Numbered from the stretch's first letter, positions 32,307 to 41,721 are shown. The stretch is DNA of 64,000 bases from an uncultured Aquimonas sp. (GCF_937888285.1 NZ_CALART010000068.1:1-64000); one strand, 5' to 3'. Numbers and translations: made by a program. Notes: generated by a model from the letters alone, not told the origin.

Positions 32307-33328
32307 GCCGATGCGTCTTCGCGCGGCCGGGTCAGCTCGCGGCCCTCGGTGAAGCGCTGCATGAGGGCGCGGAAGTCGGCCAACTCGGGATGGCGCGCGG
32401 CGATGTCGAGCACGTAGCCGAGCACGCGCGGCAAGTCAGCGAGGTAGCCGGCCTTGCCGTCGCGGTAGTGCAGCCGGCAGAAGATGCCCAGTACCTTCAG
32501 ATGGCGCTGCAGGCCCATCAGGTCGAAGGCGCGGAAGAAGCGCTGCGGCGCATCGGCAATGTGCCCGGCGCGCACCAGCTCACGGCGGAAGTCCTCGGCC
32601 CAGCCTTGCACGCGCGCCTCGTCCCAGCGCAGGTAGCAGTCGCGCAGCAGCGAGACCAGGTCATAGGTCAGCGGGCCGCCCAGCGCATCTTGGAAGTCGA
32701 GGATGCCGGGGCCGGGCGTGCAGTCGATCAGGTTGCGGCTGTGGTAGTCGCGGTGCACGAACACCCGCGGCTGCGCCATCGCGCTGTCCAGCAGCAGGCG
32801 GAAGGCGGACTCGATCGGGTCCCAGTCCTCGCATTCCAGCGCGATGCCGAGGTGCCGGCGCAGGAACCACTCCGGCATCAGCTCCAGCTCCATCTCGAAG
32901 CGGGCGTGCTCGTAGGGCGGTACCGCATCGGCGGGCAGGCTCTGCAGGCGCAGCAGGGCCTCCAGCGCGCGGCCGTACAGGGCGTCGGCGCTGTGCTCGT
33001 CGAGCCGATGCTGGTAGAGCGCGTCGCCGAGATGCTCGATCAGCGCGAGGCCAAGCCCGACGTCGGCGGCGATCACCTTCGGCACGCGCAGGCCGGCGCC
33101 GCCGATCAGCGCACCGACCGCCAGCCAGGGCTGCAGCGGCACTTGCGCCGGCGGCGAATCCATCAGCAAGAGCTCGGGCGCGCCATCGAGCCGCAGGTAG
33201 CGGCGGAAGCTGGCGTCGCTGGCCGCCGGAGCAAGGCTCAGGTCGCTGCGACCAAGATGCGCGCGTGCCCAGGCCAGCGCTTCGAGTGCGCGTGCGTCGT
33301 CAGGCGGCATGGCAGGTGCCGCGCTCAC
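32303..33328 (-). CDS. amgK: N-acetylmuramate/N-acetylglucosamine kinase
   Basis: 341-residue phosphotransferase of the APH fold that phosphorylates MurNAc at the anomeric position for MurU. It has SDASFRRYLRL (nucleotide loop), VFVHRDYHSRNLI (catalytic Asp and Asn) and GILDFQDALGGPLTYDLVSL (metal-binding Asp). A GTG start in a GTGA overlap with the upstream HDAC-like gene is preferred; an ATG six codons later is possible. Together with murU it supports fosfomycin-tolerant cell wall recycling in related bacteria. Confidence 0.92.
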   Translation of the reverse strand: MSAAPAMPPDDARALEALAWARAHLGRSDLSLAPAASDASFRRYLRLDGAPELLLMDSPPAQVPLQPWLAVGALIGGAGLRVPKVIAADVGLGLALIEHLGDALYQHRLDEHSADALYGRALEALLRLQSLPADAVPPYEHARFEMELELMPEWFLRRHLGIALECEDWDPIESAFRLLLDSAMAQPRVFVHRDYHSRNLIDCTPGPGILDFQDALGGPLTYDLVSLLRDCYLRWDEARVQGWAEDFRRELVRAGHIADAPQRFFRAFDLMGLQRHLKVLGIFCRLHYRDGKAGYLADLPRVLGYVLDIAARHPELADFRALMQRFTEGRELTRPREDASA

Positions 33329-34260
33329 GCGCTGGCGGCGAGGTCGGCCTCGGCCAGGGCGCGCACATGCGCCACGCTGCAGTCGCGCAGCGCGGTGAGG
33401 CTGTAGCCGCCCTCCAGCGTCGAGACCAGGCGGCCCTTCGCATGCCGGTCGGCAAGGTCGATCAGCTCCCCAGTCAGCCAGGCGTAGTCGGCGGCTTCGA
33501 GGTTCAGGCCGGCCAGCGGGTCAAGGCGATGGCCGTCGAAACCGGCCGAGATCAGCACCAGTTCGGGCTTGAAGGCGTGCAGGGCGGGCAGGGCCTCGCT
33601 GCGGTAAAGCTCGCGCAGCTCCTGACCGCAGGCGCCTTCAGCAAGCGGCAAATTGAGAATGTTGCCGGCGCCGCGCTCATGGGCTTCGCCGCTGTACGGA
33701 TACAGCGGCGACTGGTGGCTGGACAAGTACATCACCCGCGGGTCGTTCCAGAAGATGTCCTGGCTGCCGTTGCCGTGGTGGACGTCGAAATCGATGATCG
33801 CCACGCGCTTCAGTCCGTGCCTGGCCAGCGCATGCGCCGCACCCACCGCGACTGAGTTGAACAGGCAGAAGCCCATGGCCTGCGCACGGGTCGCATGGTG
33901 GCCGGGCGGGCGCACCGCGCAGAAGGCGCGCTTGGCCTCGCCGGCCATCACCGCATCGATGGCGGCGACCACGGCGCCGGCGGCGTGGCGCGCGGCCTCG
34001 GGCGAGTCCGCGTTCATCGCGGTGTCTTCGTCGATGCGGTGCTGATGCTCGATGGCGATGTCGAGAATGCTGGCCACCAGCTCCGGCGTATGCGCCAGCA
34101 GCAGCTGCTCGCGGGTCGCGCGCGGTGCTTCGCGCCAGTCGATGGGCAGATCTTCGATGCCGTGCAGGGCCTGCAGCACGGACGCGAGCCGCTGCGGCGA
34201 TTCGGGATGGCCGGGGCCCGCGCTGTGGCGGATGCAGACGGGGTGGGTGAACAGCAGCAT
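33325..34260 (-). CDS. HDAC-family deacetylase
   Basis: 311-residue zinc hydrolase of the histone deacetylase/acetylpolyamine amidohydrolase superfamily. Motifs: HPESPQRL, RPPGHHATRAQAMGFCLFN (catalytic His pair), AIIDFDVHHGNGSQDIF (zinc Asp and His) and ISAGFDGHRLDPL (third ligand). Bacterial members act on acetylated amines or proteins; the substrate here is unknown. It overlaps amgK, but a cell wall role is not implied by sequence. Confidence 0.93.
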   Translation of the reverse strand: MLLFTHPVCIRHSAGPGHPESPQRLASVLQALHGIEDLPIDWREAPRATREQLLLAHTPELVASILDIAIEHQHRIDEDTAMNADSPEAARHAAGAVVAAIDAVMAGEAKRAFCAVRPPGHHATRAQAMGFCLFNSVAVGAAHALARHGLKRVAIIDFDVHHGNGSQDIFWNDPRVMYLSSHQSPLYPYSGEAHERGAGNILNLPLAEGACGQELRELYRSEALPALHAFKPELVLISAGFDGHRLDPLAGLNLEAADYAWLTGELIDLADRHAKGRLVSTLEGGYSLTALRDCSVAHVRALAEADLAASA

Positions 34261-34295
34261 CCGCGCGGGTCCTCGTTGCGGTTCAGTAGAGACGC

Positions 34296-34850
34296 TCAGC
34301 CCTTGCGCCGCTCGTGGTTCCACAGCACCTCGCCGTGGCCCGAGGCGCGCGCCAGCACGCGGGCCATCACGAACAGCAGGTCCGACAGCCGATTGAGATA
34401 GCGGATCGCCTGTGGACGCACCGCATCGTGGTGGCCGAGGGTGACCACCTCGCGCTCGGCGCGGCGGCAGACGGTGCGCGCCACATGGCAGTGCGCCGCT
34501 GGCGCACCACCGCCGGGCAGGATGAAATCCTTGAGCGGCGGCAGGTCGGCATTGAGCCCGTCGAGGATGCTCTCGAGGCGTTCGATGTCGGCATCCTGCA
34601 TGGCCGCATGGCCGGGGATGCACAGCTCGCCGCCGAGATCGAACAGCTGGTGCTGGATCGAGATCAGCGGCTCGCGGATCGCCTCGGGCAGCTCCTGCGC
34701 CAGCAGCACGCCGATGCAGGAGTTCAGCTCGTCGACCGTGCCGTAGGCGGTGACGCGGGCGGAGTCCTTGGAGACGCGGCTGCCGTCGCCGAGGCCGGTG
34801 CTGCCGTCATCGCCGGTGCGCGTGTAGATCTTGGAAAGACGATTGCCCAT
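34296..34850 (-). CDS. Cob(I)alamin adenosyltransferase, PduO type
   Basis: 184 residues. It transfers the adenosyl group of ATP to cob(I)alamin, giving adenosylcobalamin. Signature N-terminus KIYTRTGDDGSTGLGDGSRVSK, truncated here for length as TRTGDDGSTGLGDG, then AYGTVDELNSCIG, and the helix RYLNRLSDLLFVMAR with the ATP-binding Arg and Asp. The length is that of the stand-alone PduO domain. It follows the membrane protein gene with a 3-base gap, so the two are one transcript. Confidence 0.94.
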   Translation of the reverse strand: MGNRLSKIYTRTGDDGSTGLGDGSRVSKDSARVTAYGTVDELNSCIGVLLAQELPEAIREPLISIQHQLFDLGGELCIPGHAAMQDADIERLESILDGLNADLPPLKDFILPGGGAPAAHCHVARTVCRRAEREVVTLGHHDAVRPQAIRYLNRLSDLLFVMARVLARASGHGEVLWNHERRKG

Positions 34851-34853
34851 GGC

Positions 34854-35405
34854 TCAGGCTGCCGTGCGGGCGGTGCGCAGGGCCGGCAGGCGCTGCTGCA
34901 GCAGGGCGTAGCCACCGAACAGGATCAGGCTCCATACGGCGGTGCCCAGCAGTTGGGCGCGGAAGAAGGGCAGGGCGGCGACATAGCACTCGGTCAGCCC
35001 GATGCTGCAGGCCGGATGCGTGCCGAGAGTGTCGGCAGTGGCCCAGACCGCGAAGTTGGTGACCACGAAGAACAGCACCGCACCGGCGAGGCCGGCTGCA
35101 ACGACGCGCAGCACGCTGACCCGGTCGCGCAGCCAGAAGCCCAGCAGTACGCAGGCGGCGACGCATCCGTAGACCACCGGCATCAGGCCGTAGACGCCGA
35201 TGTACAGGTCGCTCAGCAGCAGCGCGCCCAGCGGCACTGCGAACGCGGCCCAGCGGCTGGCGAAGTAGGCGCCGCCGAACAGGGCGATGGCCTCGACCGG
35301 GGTGAAGTTCCAGGCGTGCGGCAGCAGGCGCGAGGCGGCGGCGGCGAGGATGAAGGCGGCCAGCAGCAGCGGGCGCAGCGGCAGCGACGAGGCGTTCGGG
35401 GACAT
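34854..35405 (-). CDS. Membrane protein (DUF6580-like, resembles transporter S components)
   Basis: 183 residues with about six membrane helices. It opens with LRPLLLAAFILAAAASRLLPH, then TPVEAIALFGGAYF and PLGALLLSDLYIGVYG, the pattern of the DUF6580 family, which is distantly like the substrate-binding S subunits of energy-coupling-factor vitamin transporters. Because the next gene is a cobalamin adenosyltransferase, uptake of cobalamin or a precursor is a reasonable guess, but the substrate is not shown by the sequence. Confidence 0.72.
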   Translation of the reverse strand: MSPNASSLPLRPLLLAAFILAAAASRLLPHAWNFTPVEAIALFGGAYFASRWAAFAVPLGALLLSDLYIGVYGLMPVVYGCVAACVLLGFWLRDRVSVLRVVAAGLAGAVLFFVVTNFAVWATADTLGTHPACSIGLTECYVAALPFFRAQLLGTAVWSLILFGGYALLQQRLPALRTARTAA

Positions 35406-35611
35406 CGGCAGGCTCCAGCGGGAATCGATCCGGCGCAGCGCCGGAGAACAGGGCACAAGGATAGCCGAGGCCGGCGCCAGGGTGGCCGAACCGCTTGGGC
35501 TTTCCTCCACGGCCGAGCAGCGCCGGTGCCCTCGGTTCGCCCTGCGGTCCTGGCGCGGTCGGGGGCGCGGCACCCACGGCCCCGGCACGCCGGCGGGTCT
35601 AAACTTGCGCG

Positions 35612-36865
35612 ATGCCCACATCACCCGCCTTGAACGAGGCCGCGCACCGCCTCGCCCCCGAGCTGCTCGACGTGCTCATCGTCGGCGGCGGCCTGGTCGG
35701 CAGCAGCCTTGCCTGCGCGCTGGACCGCAGCGATCTGCGCGTGGCCCTGGTCGAAGCCAGCGCGCCGCAGCGCGAGCAGCCCCCGAGCTTCGACGAGCGC
35801 AACCTCGCGCTCAACCGGCTCAGCGTCGATGCGCTCGACGCGCTGGGCGTGCTGGCGCATCTGCACAGCCCGCCGGTGCCGATCCGCGGCGTGCATGTGA
35901 GCAGCGCCGGTGACTTCGGCCGCGTGCGGCTCGACGCCGCTGCGCATGGCGTCGATGCCTTCGGCGGCGTGGTGGTGGCGCGCGAGCTGGGCCAGGCCCT
36001 GCAGCGGCGTCTGGCCGAGTGCCGCGAGCTGCTGCACCGCGCGCCAGCGCGCGTGCTGCAGGTGCGATGGGTCGATGAGCACATGCAGGTCGAGCTGGAC
36101 AGCGGCGAGGTAATGCGCACGCGCCTGCTGGTGATCGCCGAGGGCACCGACTCGATGCTGCGCGAGTCGCTGGGTCTCGGCTCGACCCACAGCGACTACG
36201 GCCAGACCCTGTTCGTCAGCGTGGTCGAGGCCGACCGCGCGCACGGCGGCATCGCCTTTGAGCGCTTCACCGCCGAGGGTCCGGTGGCGATGCTGCCGCT
36301 CGCCGGCAGGCGGCTCGGCAGTGTGCTGACCGTGGCCAATGCGCAGAGCGACAGCGTGCAGGCGCTGGATGAGGTCGGCTATCTCGCCCTGCTGCAGCAG
36401 CGCTTCGGCTGGAAACTGGGGCGCCTGCGTCGGGTCGGTCGGCGCAGCGCCTACGCCATGCGTCTGGTCACCGCCAATGCCCTGCACGGGCCGCGCTGCG
36501 TGGTGGTCGGCAATGCCGCACAGACCCTGCACCCGATCGGCGCGCAGGGCTTCAACCTGGGCCTGCGCGATGCGCTGACGCTCGCCGGCCTGCTCCTCGA
36601 TGGCAGCGATGTGGACGCCGGCAGCCCGGCCCTGCTGGCCGAGTACGCGCGGCGTCGCGAGTCCGATCGCGCTCGCACGATCGACTTCAGCGATGGGCTC
36701 GCCCGCCTGTTCGCGCATACCGCTGCACCGGTGCGCTGGCTGCGCGGCCTGGGCCTGGCGGCCTGCGACCACTTCTCCGATCTCGCGCGTCCGCTGGTGC
36801 GTGGCGCGATGGGCGCCGAGCCCTCGGCGCTGGCGGCCCTGGAACAGCTGCGGAGGCGCGCATGA
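35612..36865 (+). CDS. ubiH: 2-polyprenyl-6-methoxyphenol hydroxylase
   Basis: 417-residue FAD-dependent aromatic hydroxylase of ubiquinone synthesis, working at the inner membrane. It has the Rossmann motif VLIVGGGLVGSSLA (about 21-34), the DERNLAL segment typical of UbiH, and VVVGNAAQTLHPIGAQGFN, the UbiH form of the FAD-binding GD motif (GNAAQ rather than GDAAH). The ATGA overlap with the next hydroxylase gene is conserved in gammaproteobacteria (ubiH-ubiI order). Confidence 0.92.
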   Translation: MPTSPALNEAAHRLAPELLDVLIVGGGLVGSSLACALDRSDLRVALVEASAPQREQPPSFDERNLALNRLSVDALDALGVLAHLHSPPVPIRGVHVSSAGDFGRVRLDAAAHGVDAFGGVVVARELGQALQRRLAECRELLHRAPARVLQVRWVDEHMQVELDSGEVMRTRLLVIAEGTDSMLRESLGLGSTHSDYGQTLFVSVVEADRAHGGIAFERFTAEGPVAMLPLAGRRLGSVLTVANAQSDSVQALDEVGYLALLQQRFGWKLGRLRRVGRRSAYAMRLVTANALHGPRCVVVGNAAQTLHPIGAQGFNLGLRDALTLAGLLLDGSDVDAGSPALLAEYARRRESDRARTIDFSDGLARLFAHTAAPVRWLRGLGLAACDHFSDLARPLVRGAMGAEPSALAALEQLRRRA

Positions 36866-38040
36866 GCCGCGCGCGGGCAGGGCATGAGGCCATCGTCATC
36901 GGCGCCGGCATCGTCGGGGCAGCGATCGCGCTGGGGCTGGCGAATCAGGGCCGACGGGTGGCACTGGTCGAAGCGCGCGAGCCGCCCGACTGGCGGGTCG
37001 AGGACTCGCCCGATCTGCGCGTCTACGCCATCGCGCCCGGCTCGCAGGCGCTGCTGGACGCGCTGGGCGTGTGGCCGGGCATCGCTGGCGCGCGCGTGCA
37101 GCCCTACCGCGCCATGCACGTCTGGGATGCCGGCGGCGGCGTGCCCCTGCATCTCGATGCCGACGAGTCGGGCCTGCGCGAGCTCGGCCATATCGTCGAG
37201 GCCGGACTGATCCAGCGGCAGCTGTGGCAGGCGCTGGCGCCGGCCGGCGTCGATCTGCGCCTCGGCCGCGTGCAGGGCTATGCCGAGGAAGACGGCGGCG
37301 CCGTGCTGGACCTGGACGATGCCAGCCTGCGCGCGCCGCTGCTGATCGCCGCTGACGGCGCCCACTCGCCGCTGCGCGCCCTGGCCGGCATCGAAACGCG
37401 CGGCCATGACTATGCGCAGAGTGGTCTGGTCGCCTACCTGCGCACCGAGCGGCCGCATCAGCAGACCGCCTGGCAGCGCTTCCTGCCCACCGGCCCGCTG
37501 GCGGTGCTGCCGTGCGCCAACGAGCGCGTGTCGATTGTCTGGAGCCTGCCCACGGCCGAAGCCGAGCGACTACGCGACATGGATGCCGAGTCTTTCGAGC
37601 GTGAGCTGACCCGCGCCTTCGATGCAGAGCTTGGCGCGATGCGGCTGACATCCGAGCGCGTGCTGTTTCCGCTCAGGCTGCAGCTGGCCCAGCGCTATCG
37701 GAGTGGTCCGCTGCTGCTGGCCGGCGACGCCGCGCATGCGGTGCATCCGCTGGCCGGGCAGGGCGTGAACCTCGGGCTGCAGGATGCGCGCGAGCTGCTG
37801 GCCTTGTCGGAGGAAGCACGGCAGCGCGACCAGCCTCTGCATTCGCCGCGCCTGATCGAGCGCTACGCGCGTCGTCGTCGCAGCGAGAACGCGCTCGCCG
37901 CGCAGGGCTTCGATGCCCTGAACCGCCTGTTCTCGAACGACGCCCTGCTGCCGACCCTGCTGCGCGGCCATGTGCTGGGGCTCGCCGGGGCGATTGCGCC
38001 CCTGCGCAGGCTGTGGGTGCAGCGTGCTGCAGGGCTGTAA
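36862..38040 (+). CDS. UbiI/VisC-type ubiquinone hydroxylase
   Basis: 392-residue FAD monooxygenase. GxGxxG motif VIGAGIVGAAIALGL near the start, LLIAADGAHSPLR (DG motif, NADH/FAD contact) and LLLAGDAAHAVHPLAGQGVN. In E. coli the paired gene is ubiI (C5 hydroxylation); UbiF (C6) and the broad UbiM/UbiL enzymes are close relatives, so the exact ring position cannot be read from the sequence. Translated together with ubiH. It is followed by a 94-base gap. Confidence 0.88.
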   Translation: MSRARAGHEAIVIGAGIVGAAIALGLANQGRRVALVEAREPPDWRVEDSPDLRVYAIAPGSQALLDALGVWPGIAGARVQPYRAMHVWDAGGGVPLHLDADESGLRELGHIVEAGLIQRQLWQALAPAGVDLRLGRVQGYAEEDGGAVLDLDDASLRAPLLIAADGAHSPLRALAGIETRGHDYAQSGLVAYLRTERPHQQTAWQRFLPTGPLAVLPCANERVSIVWSLPTAEAERLRDMDAESFERELTRAFDAELGAMRLTSERVLFPLRLQLAQRYRSGPLLLAGDAAHAVHPLAGQGVNLGLQDARELLALSEEARQRDQPLHSPRLIERYARRRRSENALAAQGFDALNRLFSNDALLPTLLRGHVLGLAGAIAPLRRLWVQRAAGL

Positions 38041-38134
38041 ATCGGCGCTCAGCTGGGGTTGGGCCTGCGGGCTTGGCGGCGGTGGATGCCTCGCACTATT
38101 GTGGCCGCGCACTCCCACAAGGCCGAGGTGAAGC

Positions 38135-39214
38135 ATGCGCGCGTCGATCCGATCCACCGCTGCGGGCCTGCCCCGTCTCCTGCTCGCGGCGATCAGCGCC
38201 TGCGCGCTACTGCTTCCCGTCGCCCATCTGCAGGCGCAGCCACAGGACGGCTATATCGGCCCCGAACTGAGCAGCGAGCCCGCCGGCCCGGGCCTGCAGA
38301 AGGGCGCGCGCCACGGCGGCGGCTACCGGGACGACTGGAGCTACTGCGCCGGCGAAAGGCAGCGTTGCGACGTGCGTGGCTGGGGCGTGGTGCGCTACGG
38401 CACCGACGGCCGCTACGTCTATCGCGAGGTGCGCAACGCGTCGCTGCGATGCGACAACTCGATGTTCGGCGACCCCTACCGCGGCAAGTCCAAGCAGTGC
38501 GAAGTGCGCTACTTCCATGACGGCGGTTGGGATGACGGCGGCTGGGACGGCGGCGGCGATGGCGGCTGGACGCGCTGCGCCAGCGAAGGCCGCATCTGTC
38601 GCTTCAGCGGCGGCGGTGCGATCGTCCGCTACGGTTCGGACGGGCGCTTCTACGAGCGCGAAGTGCGCGGCAACCAGGTGATGTGCAGCAACCAGAGCTT
38701 CGGCGACCCCGCACCTGGCCGCTCGAAGTACTGCGACGTACGCGCCGGCGGCAGCGGCGGCGGTTGGGGCGGGGGCGACGGTTGGGACGGCGGCGGCAGC
38801 GCCGACTGGCAGTACTGCGCTGGCGAGGACGGCCTCTGCAACCTGCCCGGTCGCGCCACGGTGCGCTTCGGTACCGATGGCCGTTTCACCGAACGCAGCT
38901 ATCGCGGCGGCACGGTTTCGTGCTCGGTGCGTGAGTTCGGCGATCCCGTGCGCGGCAAGCGCAAGCACTGCGAGTACCGCCTTGAGCGCGGCCCGGGCGG
39001 CGGCATCGGCGGTGGCGTGGGCTCCGGCAGCTTCGAGTTCTGCGCCAACGAAGACGGCTACTGCGAGTTCCGTGGCCGCCGGCTGGTGCGCTTTGGCGAC
39101 GGCGGCCGCTTCGTGACCCGCGAATTCCGCGGTGGCGTCGAGTGCAGCATCCGTGCCTTCGGCGAAGACCCAGCACCGCGCCGCAAGAAGCGCTGCGAGG
39201 TCGAATTGCGCTGA
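38135..39214 (+). CDS. Secreted protein with four Cys-rich repeats
   Basis: 359 residues: signal peptide (about 1-34) and then four repeats of about 62 residues (about 66-127, 143-205, 225-286, 298-359) joined by Gly/Asp/Trp-rich linkers. Each repeat follows an aromatic residue, two positions, C-A-x-E, then Cys, then V-R-Y/F-G-x-D/G-G-R-Y/F, x-x-R, a third Cys, F-G-(E)-D-P, then K-x-C at the end; 16 repeat Cys in all, presumably two disulfides per repeat. I do not recognise a named family. The pattern suggests small extracellular beta domains that bind polysaccharide or the cell envelope. Mature protein periplasmic or secreted. Confidence 0.85.
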   Translation: MRASIRSTAAGLPRLLLAAISACALLLPVAHLQAQPQDGYIGPELSSEPAGPGLQKGARHGGGYRDDWSYCAGERQRCDVRGWGVVRYGTDGRYVYREVRNASLRCDNSMFGDPYRGKSKQCEVRYFHDGGWDDGGWDGGGDGGWTRCASEGRICRFSGGGAIVRYGSDGRFYEREVRGNQVMCSNQSFGDPAPGRSKYCDVRAGGSGGGWGGGDGWDGGGSADWQYCAGEDGLCNLPGRATVRFGTDGRFTERSYRGGTVSCSVREFGDPVRGKRKHCEYRLERGPGGGIGGGVGSGSFEFCANEDGYCEFRGRRLVRFGDGGRFVTREFRGGVECSIRAFGEDPAPRRKKRCEVELR

Positions 39215-39402
39215 CCCCACCGTGCCGCGCCAGGGCCCGAGCGGGCTGGCGCTGCGCAGGCCCCGACGGCCGCACGGCGGCAGGGCGCGGGGCGGCCATC
39301 TGCGACAAGGCGTGCAGCCTCCGCGCCGATCCGTGTGGATCGCCGTCGAGGCTGCCGCCGCGAGCGGCTACCATCTCCGGTTTGCAGGCCAGAGGCGTGC
39401 CC

Positions 39403-40518
39403 ATGTCCGTGCTGCCGATTGATGCATCGCCTGCGGAGCCCCTGCTCTCCGGCGCTGAGCGCGCGCCGTCGCGCCTGTTCTGGTGGCTGCACATCGGCGG
39501 CTGGCTGGGTTACTTCGCGCTGTCCTTCTTGGGCGCGCTGGCCCACGGCAAGCCCTTGCACTACTGGAGCGTGCCGGCAGCGACCGCGCTGGCCGGCGCC
39601 ATCGGCACGACCCTGCTGCGCCCCTGGCTGCAGCGCCTGCTCGGCCGGCCGATGCCGCAGCGCCTGCTGTGGGCGATGCCCCCGGTGCTGGTGGTGGCCC
39701 TGCTGATGGGTGGGGCCTATGCGCTGGTGCTGGTGGAGTACTGCAGCGACTGCCGTCCGGCCTCGCGCCTGAGCTATCTCGCCTACGGCATCAGCCATCT
39801 CTACGTGGTACTGACCTGGCTGGGCCTCTACCTCGGGCTCACCACCTACCGCCAGCTGCAGCAGGAGAGCCAGCGCCTGCTGGCGGCGAACGCGATGGCC
39901 CACCAGGCGCAGCTGAAGATGCTGCGCTACCAGCTCAATCCGCACTTCCTGTTCAACACGCTCAACGCCATCTCGACCCTGGTGCTGGACCGCGACACGC
40001 CGACCGCCAATGCGATGGTGCAGGGGCTGTCGGCCTTTCTTCGGCACTCGCTGGACAGCGATCCGATGCAACGGGTCAGCCTGCGCCAGGAGCTCGAAGC
40101 CCTGCAGCTCTATCTCGGCATCGAGCGCACCCGCTTCGGCGAGCGCCTGCGCGTCGACACCGAGATCGCGCCCGATTGCTTCGGCGCGCTGGTGCCCAGC
40201 CTGATCCTGCAGCCGCTGATCGAGAACGCGATCAAGTACGCGGTGGCGCCGCGCGTCGAGGGCGGGCACCTGCGCATCGAGGCGCGGCGCGAGGGTGCCT
40301 CGCTGGTGCTGCGGGTCAGCGATGACGGCCCCGGCTGCCCGGCGATTCTGGCCGACGGCCAGTTCCCGCCCGGCAAGGGCGTGGGCCTGCGCAATGTGTT
40401 CGAGCGCGTGCGCGTGCTGTACGGCGCGGCCGGCGACAGCCGCGCCCGCAACCGCGCCGAGGGCGGGCTGGAGATCGAGCTGCGCCTGCCCTTTGAGCTG
40501 CGCGTGGGCGCGCCCTAG
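39403..40518 (+). CDS. LytS/AlgZ-like sensor histidine kinase
   Basis: 371 residues. About four membrane helices in the first half (28-48, 55-75, 93-113, 128-150), then the His_kinase dimerisation segment LRYQLNPHFLFNTLNAIS with the phospho-acceptor His, ending in a HATPase domain (LQPLIENAIKYAVAP N-box, VSDDGPG, GKGVGLRNVFERV). This is the family of Pseudomonas AlgZ/FimS. The start at 39403 precedes the first membrane helix. It is 11 bases before the LytTR regulator gene and certainly its partner. Possible targets are type IV pili or exopolysaccharide; not evident from neighbours. Confidence 0.9.
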   Translation: MSVLPIDASPAEPLLSGAERAPSRLFWWLHIGGWLGYFALSFLGALAHGKPLHYWSVPAATALAGAIGTTLLRPWLQRLLGRPMPQRLLWAMPPVLVVALLMGGAYALVLVEYCSDCRPASRLSYLAYGISHLYVVLTWLGLYLGLTTYRQLQQESQRLLAANAMAHQAQLKMLRYQLNPHFLFNTLNAISTLVLDRDTPTANAMVQGLSAFLRHSLDSDPMQRVSLRQELEALQLYLGIERTRFGERLRVDTEIAPDCFGALVPSLILQPLIENAIKYAVAPRVEGGHLRIEARREGASLVLRVSDDGPGCPAILADGQFPPGKGVGLRNVFERVRVLYGAAGDSRARNRAEGGLEIELRLPFELRVGAP

Positions 40519-40529
40519 TCCTGCCCCGC

Positions 40530-41345
40530 ATGAGTGCCGCTGCGCTGCGCACCCTGCTGGTCGACGACGAGCCGCTGGCCCGACGCGGCCTGCGCCTGCG
40601 TCTCGACGGCGCGGCCGACATCGAGATCATCGGCGAGGCCGGAGACGGTCTCGCCGCGCTGGCGGCGATCGATGCGCAGCGTCCGGACCTGGTCTTTCTC
40701 GACGTGCAGATGCCCGGCCTCGATGGCTTCGGCGTGCTCGCCGCACTGGCCGAACGCGCGCTGGAGACGCTTCCGCAGGTGGTCTTCGTCACCGCCTTCG
40801 ACCACTACGCCCTGCGCGCCTTCGAGACCCGCGCGCTCGACTACCTGCTGAAGCCGGTCGAGCCCGAGCGCCTCCAGCAGGCGCTGGTGCGCGTGCGCGA
40901 GCAGCGCCGGCGCGCCGACGAGGCCGCCCACTGTGCGCATCTGCTGTGCCTGCTGGGTGATCTGTCCGGCCGTCCCAGCCTCAGCCTCGACGAGGCCCTG
41001 CGCGCCGAGCGCGCGGAAGAGCTGCGGCGCAGCGACCGGCTGGCGATCCGCGACGGCGGCCGCACCGTGCTGGTCGCACTGGCCAGCATCCGCTGGATCG
41101 ACGCCGCCGGCGACTACATGTGCATCCACACCGACGGCGGCACCCACGTGCTGCGCGCGACCCTGCGCCAGCTCGAAGCCGAGCTCGATGCGGCACGCTT
41201 CCCGCGCATCCACCGCTCGACCATCGTCAATGCTTCGCGCGTGGTCGAGATGCGTCCGCACCTGAACGGTGAGGCCTTCCTCAAGCTCGACTGCGGCCAG
41301 GAGCTGAAGCTCTCGCGCGGCTACCGCGAGCGCTTCCGCGGCTGA
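40530..41345 (+). CDS. LytTR-family response regulator (AlgR-like)
   Basis: 271 residues. Receiver domain 1-125 with acidic pair DDE (VDDEPLARRGL), phospho-acceptor Asp in DLVFLDVQMPG, and LKPVEPERL (conserved Lys). A linker is followed by a LytTR DNA-binding domain (about 165-268): IRWIDAAGDYMCIHT, LRQLEAEL and FPRIHRSTIVNASRV. Works with the LytS-like kinase encoded 11 bases upstream. Full length, all phosphorylation residues present. Confidence 0.93.
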   Translation: MSAAALRTLLVDDEPLARRGLRLRLDGAADIEIIGEAGDGLAALAAIDAQRPDLVFLDVQMPGLDGFGVLAALAERALETLPQVVFVTAFDHYALRAFETRALDYLLKPVEPERLQQALVRVREQRRRADEAAHCAHLLCLLGDLSGRPSLSLDEALRAERAEELRRSDRLAIRDGGRTVLVALASIRWIDAAGDYMCIHTDGGTHVLRATLRQLEAELDAARFPRIHRSTIVNASRVVEMRPHLNGEAFLKLDCGQELKLSRGYRERFRG

Positions 41346-41721
41346 GCGCTTCGCAACCGTAAGCTGCAGCGCGGGTGTTCTCGAACACATCGCGGGTGTT
41401 CTCGAACACATCCGGATCCGTCATCCCCGCCCATGCGGGGATCCAGGAATCCCGCGACCAAGAAGGGGCTTTGCGGGCGCCTGCAAGCCAGAGCAGGCGG
41501 CCTTCGTGGCGGCGCGATTCCTGGTGACGCGAGCGTTCTGATCCCGGAACCTTACGCGCAGCCCTGCCGAAGGTCATGCAACCGCGCGCGCCCCACCGCA
41601 GCTCGTCGCAGCCGCCGCACGGCTCACCGCAGGCCACGCAACCTTCGTGACCTCTGGTGCATCCGAGGCAGCAGGAGGCGGGCGCAGAGTGCGCGCAGCC
41701 TCGCAAGGATGCTTGAGCCCC
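41346..41721. repeat. Intergenic region with direct repeats and REP hairpin
   Basis: No gene seen. CGGGTGTTCTCGAACACATC is repeated twice, at about 41371-41391 and 41392-41412; each contains the palindrome GTTCTCGAAC. A hairpin ATCCCCGC-CCAT-GCGGGGAT (41423-41442) follows, of the same family as 386-405. These end about 280 bases before the RND pump gene. Confidence 0.75.

Noticed and set aside
35406..35611. Cobalamin riboswitch upstream of the DUF6580-like and adenosyltransferase genes
   Set aside because: I looked for the B12 box and surrounding conserved segments on the minus strand and could not match them; a GGAGGAAAG stretch is present but its surroundings fit neither B12 nor RNase P RNA.
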